This document shows, piece by piece, positions 54,677 to 64,000 of a stretch of 64,000 nucleotides of DNA. The stretch's first letter is position 1; the number at the start of each line of letters is the position of its first letter. Position numbers and translations under genes: made by a program. Source of the stretch: Desulfothermus okinawensis JCM 13304 (GTDB lineage: Bacteria; Desulfobacterota; Desulfovibrionia; Desulfovibrionales; Desulfothermaceae); the NCBI GenBank assembly GCA_001311565.1, contig BBBM01000012.1:1-64000 (forward strand), written 5' to 3'. The notes beneath the pieces are model-generated. The model did no database searches, was not told where the DNA came from, and was given only the letters and a program-made list of their open reading frames with translations.

Positions 54677-56185
54677 ATGCAAATTAGATCAGAAGAAATT
54701 ACCAAAATTATTCAAGATCAGATAAAAAGCTATGAGGAAAAAAATGGAAATGGCAGAGACCGGTGTGGTCCTGTCAGTGGGTGATGGAATTGCCAGGGTG
54801 TATGGACTTGAGAATTGTATGTCCATGGAGCTTCTTGAGTTTCCTGGTGAGATATATGGAGTTGCTCTAAACCTGGAAGAAGATAATGTTGGTGTTGCAC
54901 TCCTTGGAGAAGATACCCACATCAAAGAAGGAGACATTGTAAAGAGAACAGGAAGGGTTTTTTCAGTTCCTGTAGGAGATGCAGTAGTTGGTAGGGTCAT
55001 AGACCCTGTGGGTAATCCCCTAGATGGTCTTGGCCCTGTATCCATGAAAGAGACCAGGTTGGTTGAGATCAAAGCACCTGGTATTATTGTGAGAAAACCA
55101 GTTCATGAGCCAATGTACACTGGTCTCAAGGCTGTTGATGCAATGACTCCAATTGGGAGGGGTCAACGTGAGCTAATCATTGGTGATAGGCAGGTGGGTA
55201 AGACAGCAATTTGTATTGATGCTATTTTGGCACAAAAAGAGAGCGATGTATATTGTTTTTATGTTGCAATAGGCCAGAAGAAATCCACAGTTGCCTGGTA
55301 GCAGAGACCTTGAGGAAACATGGTGCAATGGAATATACCACAATAATTTCAGCTACTGCATCTGATCCAGCTGCCCTTCAGTACATTGCACCTTACAGTG
55401 GGTGTACAATGGCTGAGTATTTTAGAGATAGTGGTAAGCACGCCTTAATTATATACGATGACTTATCAAAACAGGCAGTTGCATACAGACAGATGTCCTT
55501 GCTTCTCAGACGTCCTCCAGGACGTGAAGCATTTCCTGGTGATATTTTCTATTTGCATTCTAGGCTACTTGAACGTGCTGCAAAATTAGATGATAAACAT
55601 GGAGCTGGTTCATTAACAGCACTTCCAATAATTGAGACCCAGGCTGGTGACGTTTCTGCATATATTCCAACAAACGTTATCTCAATTACAGATGGCCAGG
55701 TATATCTTGAGCCTGACTTGTTCAACGCTGGTTTTAGGCCTGCAATTAACGTTGGTCTTTCAGTATCAAGGGTTGGTGGTTCTGCTCAGGTAAAGGCAAT
55801 GAAAAAGGTTGCAGGTACCCTTCGTCTAGACCTTGCCCAGTACAGAGAATTGGCGGCATTTGCCCAGTTTGGATCTGACTTGGACAAGGCTACCATGCAG
55901 AGGTTAGAGCGTGGTAAGAGGATGATGGAGCTCTTAAAGCAACCTCAATATCAGCCACTTCCTGTTCAAGAACAGGTGGTTGTATTATACGCAGGGACCC
56001 GTGGATATTTAGACGATGTACCTGTTGAAGCTGTTTCAAAATTTGAAAAGGAATTTCTTGAGTTCATGAGAAATTCCAAGGGTGATATACTAAATGCAAT
56101 TAAGGAGACCAATGATTTAGATGAGGCAACAGAGGAGAAGTTGAAAGCTGCATTGGAGGAATTCAAGAAGACTTTTCAGGCCTAA
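54677..56185 (+). CDS. atpA: ATP synthase F1 subunit alpha
   Basis: Non-catalytic nucleotide-binding subunit. The repaired length is 502 residues: [16 protein letters not shown], the P-loop [12 protein letters not shown], then [15 protein letters not shown] and [20 protein letters not shown]. One surplus base lies in the A7 run near 54741. One base is missing near 55300, where GTTGCCTGG should read GTTGCCCTGG, continuing [17 protein letters not shown]. The two changes cancel in length. Confidence 0.96.
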
Positions 56186-56214
56186 CACTTTATTAAGGAA
56201 AAAGGGGAAAATCC

Positions 56215-58514
<2,300 letters not shown>

Positions 58515-58532
58515 ACAAAGTGGGTATAAGCC

Positions 58533-58942
58533 ATGGCAAGTACAATAAAATTAGAAATAGTCACCCCAGATAGGGTGGTTCTAAGCGAAGAGGTAGATTA
58601 TGTAGGTGTTCCAGGGGTAATGGGACAATTTGGTGTGCTAAAAAATCACATACCATATCTATCTGCTCTCTCTATTGGTTCCTTGTATTACAAAAAAGGT
58701 GGGGATACAAAGTACGTTTTTGTCTCTGGTGGTTTTGCTGAGGTAGATGGTGAATCCATTACAATCCTTGCTGAATCAGCGGAAAGGGCCGAGGAGATAG
58801 ATGTTGAAAGGGCAAGAAAGGCCAAAGAAAGCAGAGAGAAGGCTACAACAAAAAAAGTGAAGAAATAGACTATACAAGGGCAAGGGCTGCCCTTATGAGG
58901 GCAATCCAGAGAATCCAGACAAAGGAAAAAGTGGGCATGTAA
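58533..58942 (+). CDS. atpC: ATP synthase F1 subunit epsilon
   Basis: The N-terminal beta sandwich ([56 protein letters not shown]) precedes two helices. The run at 58850-58856 must lose two bases or gain one to restore the C-terminal helix [20 protein letters not shown]. About 136 residues. It is the last atp gene before a terminator. Confidence 0.93.
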
Positions 58943-58969
58943 CCAAAGCCTGCATGAAACAGATTTTTC

Positions 58970-59003
58970 GAAGGGATCTCTTGGATGAGGGATCCCTTTT
59001 TTG
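58970..59003 (+). terminator. Rho-independent terminator of the atp operon
   Basis: AAGGGATC and GGATCCCTT form a stem separated by a nine- to ten-base loop, directly followed by T-rich sequence. It lies 28 bases after the atpC stop. Confidence 0.85.
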
Positions 59004-59110
59004 TTTTATAATAATAGTTGGATGTGGTCATTTTGCTATGTCCAAATTTGTCTTGCTTAATCGTTGGTATAAGATTATACTTTTTATGTTTACTTTTTCG
59101 AGGTGAGGGT

Positions 59111-60495
<1,385 letters not shown>

Positions 60496-60499
60496 TAAT

Positions 60500-60680
60500 A
60501 TGGAAATTTTAGATTTACTGGAAAAAAAAATAGATCATTTACTAGGTAAATTGAGAGAGTTGGAAGAGGAGAATAAACAACTAAAAGAAGAACTTATTAG
60601 GGAAAAGGGTATAAGGGAGCAAGTATCAAAAAAAATAGATAATTTATTGCAAAAAAATGGAAGATATAGATATAACATAA
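60500..60680 (+). CDS. ZapB-like small coiled-coil protein
   Basis: A 59-residue coiled coil (LDLLEKKIDHLLGKLRELEE, EENKQLKEELIREKGIREQV) of the size and position of the ZapB-like partner of ZapA. Removing one base of the A7 run at 60651-60657 changes the end to QKMEDIDIT. Otherwise the frame runs to 60685. An A9 run at 60522-60530 is correct as read. It probably assists Z-ring assembly. Confidence 0.7.
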
Positions 60681-60684
60681 ATTA

Positions 60685-60976
60685 ATGCCGACTTATCGAC
60701 TAACAATTTTGGGACAGGAGGTCTCATTTAGGGCAAATGTAGATGAGGCCCGAATCCAGGAAGCAAAAAAGGTAGTTTTAGATAGATTTGATAAATTAAA
60801 TACTTTTGGCTCCAGACTCAGCAATGAGAAGCTTTTAATATTAGTAGCCTTGGGTCTGGCCGATGATTTATTACAGACAAAACGGAAGTTGCAAGACACA
60901 GAAATAAAGCTCAAGCAACTTCTGGAAAAAAATAGAAAAAAAAATGATTTTGTCTCAATATCTCCCTGGGGGATAG
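60685..60976 (+). CDS. zapA: Cell division protein ZapA
   Basis: Crosslinks FtsZ filaments. YRLTILGQEVSFRANVDEAR and LSNEKLLILVALGLADDLL match the ZapA core. One surplus base in the A7 run near 60925-60931 gives the natural end LLEKIEKKMILSQYLPGG at 60974-60976. Uncorrected, the frame runs on to 60981. The 3' end overlaps the 6S RNA, as is usual for this locus. Confidence 0.85.
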
Positions 60977-61150
60977 CGTGATTGGAGGTACCATTTTTGA
61001 GCCAACAGCAAAATAACGGGAGCCGCTTCTTGTAGCCTGTTGTGCATGCCCAATTCCTTTTTTAGGGGTTTGGGAAGCCTGATGGCTACTAGTGGCACCC
61101 ACCTGGCTAAGCCAGGTTCAAAATGGCCTGCAACACGTATCCCTCGGGGA
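60963..61150 (+). ncRNA. ssrS: 6S RNA
   Basis: 6S RNA mimics an open promoter and binds sigma-70 RNA polymerase. GGGATA-CGTG (60970-60980) pairs with CACG-TATCCC (61134-61143) to close the molecule. The 3' half holds CACCTGGCTAAGCCAGGTTC and AATGGCCTGCAACACG, close to the conserved 6S 3' domain (CACCTTGAACCAAGGGTTC and CAGCCTG in E. coli). It lies directly downstream of zapA, the standard ssrS location. The exact ends are estimated from the pairing. Confidence 0.85.
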
Positions 61151-61283
61151 CTTAGTTCGTAGAAACCCATCCCATTTGCTTCCCTAAATTTAGGCCTTGT
61201 CTTTTATTTGCCCAAAATAGATTGTAAATTTTTTACCAGATCAATTTTCTGATCTGAAAAAATATAAAACAAGGAGATATATT

Positions 61284-62846
61284 ATGGACTATGCATTTTT
61301 AATTGGTGTGATCACATTTATTATTGGTTTAGCAGTGGGCTTTCTTATCAAAAAATACAATGTGGATATAGAGATTGAGCGGGCCAAAAAAAGAGGCTGA
61401 AAAGATCATTAAAGATGCAGAGAAGGAGGCAGAGGCAAGGAAAAAGGAGTATCTAATTCAGGCAAAGGATGAAATATTTCAGCAGAAGAAGGAGCTTGAA
61501 CAAGAGGCAAAGGAAAGGGAAAACAATTTAAAAAAAACAAGAAGTTAGATTACATCAAAAGGAAGAGAGGTTAGAGGCTAAGCAAGAAAAACTGGCCAAA
61601 AAAAGAGGCCGAGTTAGTGGAAATGGAGAAAAGCCTCTCTAAACTAGAGCAAGAAGTGCTAAAAAAAGAAAGACGAGGTAGATGCACTAATTGCAGAGCA
61701 ACAAAGAAAATTAGAAGAGATATCAGGACTCACAAAGGAAGAGGCTAAAGAGAGGCTTTTGCAGGAAATAGAGTCCAGTATAAGGCACGAGGCTGCCAGG
61801 ATGATAAGACAAATAGAAGCAGAGGCAAAGGAAATGGCTGATAGAAAGGCCCAGGAAATTTTGGCCACTGCTATACAGAAATATTCAGGTGAATATGTAA
61901 TTGATAATACAGTAACTGTGGTGGAACTCCCAAATGAGGAGATGAAGGGACGGATTATAGGAAGAGAAGGCAGGAATATAAGGGCCTTTGAAGCAGCCAC
62001 AGGGGTTGATCTAATCATAGACGACACACCAGAGACTGTAGTGTTATCGGCCTTTAATCCTTTGAGACGGGAAAAGGCAAAGGTAGTACTTGAGCGGCTT
62101 ATCACCGATGGTCGCATTCATCCAGCCAGGATTGAAGACGTGGTTCAAAAAGTGGACAAGGAGATGGATATAAAACTAAGGGAGATAGGCGAACAGGCTA
62201 CTTTTGACGTGGGTGTTCACGGGATTCACCCTGAACTTGTTCGTTTGCTTGGACATCTATATTATAGGACCAGTTTTACTCAAAATGTGCTCAGCCATTC
62301 TCTGGAGGTTGCATTTTTGTGTGGGATTATGGCTGCTGAACTCAAATTAGATGTAAAAATGGCTAAAAGGGCAGGGCTTTTGCACGATATAGGCAAGGCC
62401 GTTGACCATGAGATAGAAGGTCCCCACGCACTTATAGGGGCAGATTTGGCTAAAAAAATATGGGGAATCAGAGGAAGTTGTACACGCCATAGCCGCCCAT
62501 CATGAAGACATACAACCAGAGACAGTACTTGCTGTTTTGGTACAGGCAGCAGATAGTCTTTCTGGGGCAAGGCCAGGGGCAAGAAAAGAGTTGCTTGAAC
62601 ACTATGTGAAGAGATTGGAAGAGTTGGAAAATGTGGCCCTTTCCTTTGAAGGGGTAACAAAGGCATATGCAATACAAGCAGGTAGAGAACTTAGGGTAAT
62701 GGTTGACTGCGACAGGGTAGATGAAAATGAAACCTATTTACTCTGTAAGGAGATTGCAAAAAAAGATAGAGGAACAATTGACATATCCTGGTCAGATTAA
62801 GGTGACCTGTATTAGGGAAAAGCGTGCTGTTGAATATGCCAGGTAA
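61284..62846 (+). CDS. rny: Ribonuclease Y
   Basis: A membrane-anchored endoribonuclease that starts mRNA decay. An N-terminal helix ([18 protein letters not shown]), a long coiled coil, a KH domain ([19 protein letters not shown]) and an HD domain ([28 protein letters not shown]) are visible. Six surplus bases lie near 61388, 61535, 61600, 61662, 62457 and 62762. The last is in the final segment. Removing it gives the usual end [20 protein letters not shown] and moves the stop from 62800 to 62846. 518 residues. Confidence 0.95.
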
Positions 62847-62852
62847 AGTTAA

Positions 62853-64000
<1,148 letters not shown>

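Noticed and set aside
61237-61256. CAGATCA/TGATCTG hairpin upstream of rny as a 6S terminator
   Set aside because: On the plus strand it is followed by A residues rather than T, so it does not fit an intrinsic terminator for transcripts reading in that direction.

Overview
This window is a single-contig stretch of an AT-rich (by eye roughly 35-40% GC) bacterial chromosome. The gene set suggests a flagellated, chemotactic, probably anaerobic member of the Desulfobacterota (former Deltaproteobacteria). The evidence is the order atpF'-atpF-atpH-atpA-atpG-atpD-atpC-glmU-zapB-zapA-6S RNA-rny, a [NiFe]-hydrogenase maturase (HypF), an ADP-forming acyl-CoA synthetase, a GlcD/GlcF-type FAD/Fe-S fusion, and several B12-binding radical SAM proteins. 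I cannot name the species.

Layout: 1-720 holds a gene tail and a vapBC-like toxin-antitoxin pair. 1059-3413 (minus) is motA-motB-pilZ-ssb with overlapping stop/start codons. 3477-8651 is purine nucleoside phosphorylase, ileS, lspA, lgt and a small membrane protein. 8660-11036 is cpoB, a PilZ protein, a DUF3334 protein and a small [2Fe-2S] BFD/CopZ-like protein with an in-frame TGA at a conserved Cys position. 11087-13666 is a PiT phosphate transporter, its DUF47 partner and an HDIG protein. 13808-17287 (minus) is an aminotransferase, a GAF/HD-GYP protein and a radical SAM protein. 17376-18633 is cyuA. 18754-22757 (minus) is a PAS chemoreceptor and hypF. 22844-28570 is the acyl-CoA synthetase and the FAD/Fe-S fusion. 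28627-32012 is ruvX, mltG and a radical SAM protein. 32044-34092 is a MoxR/VWA pair. 34118-35565 (minus) is cardiolipin synthase. 35867-36830 is an APS-reductase-like protein and a small partner.

37579-42776 is the least ordinary region: three consecutive exported proteins of unknown function. They are a DNRLRE-like secreted protein, a coiled-coil lipoprotein, and a protein of about 1,030 residues with four tandem Ig-like repeats. After it (minus) come a nucleoside-recognition membrane protein, two GT4 glycosyltransferases, hslU, hslV, a macro-domain protein, an unknown protein and a CoA-transferase/GNAT fusion. From 52018 on (plus) come a radical SAM protein, the F1Fo ATP synthase operon, glmU, zapB/zapA, 6S RNA, rny and the start of tyrS, which runs off the window.

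Almost every gene is broken by one-base frame changes. Nearly all are one surplus base in an A/T run that reads 7 or 8 long (some in G/C runs of 4-5). A minority are one missing base in short runs. Removing or adding these bases restores full-length essential proteins with whole-codon lengths and correct stop/start overlaps, so I treat them as consensus errors. The coordinates given span the whole repaired gene. The best candidate novelty is the possible selenocysteine-containing BFD/CopZ-like protein at 10821-11036, which has a hairpin in the right place for a bacterial SECIS. Next come the exported three-gene cluster and a dispersed palindromic repeat family (consensus half TTAGCCCAAGTTT) found at five intergenic sites.
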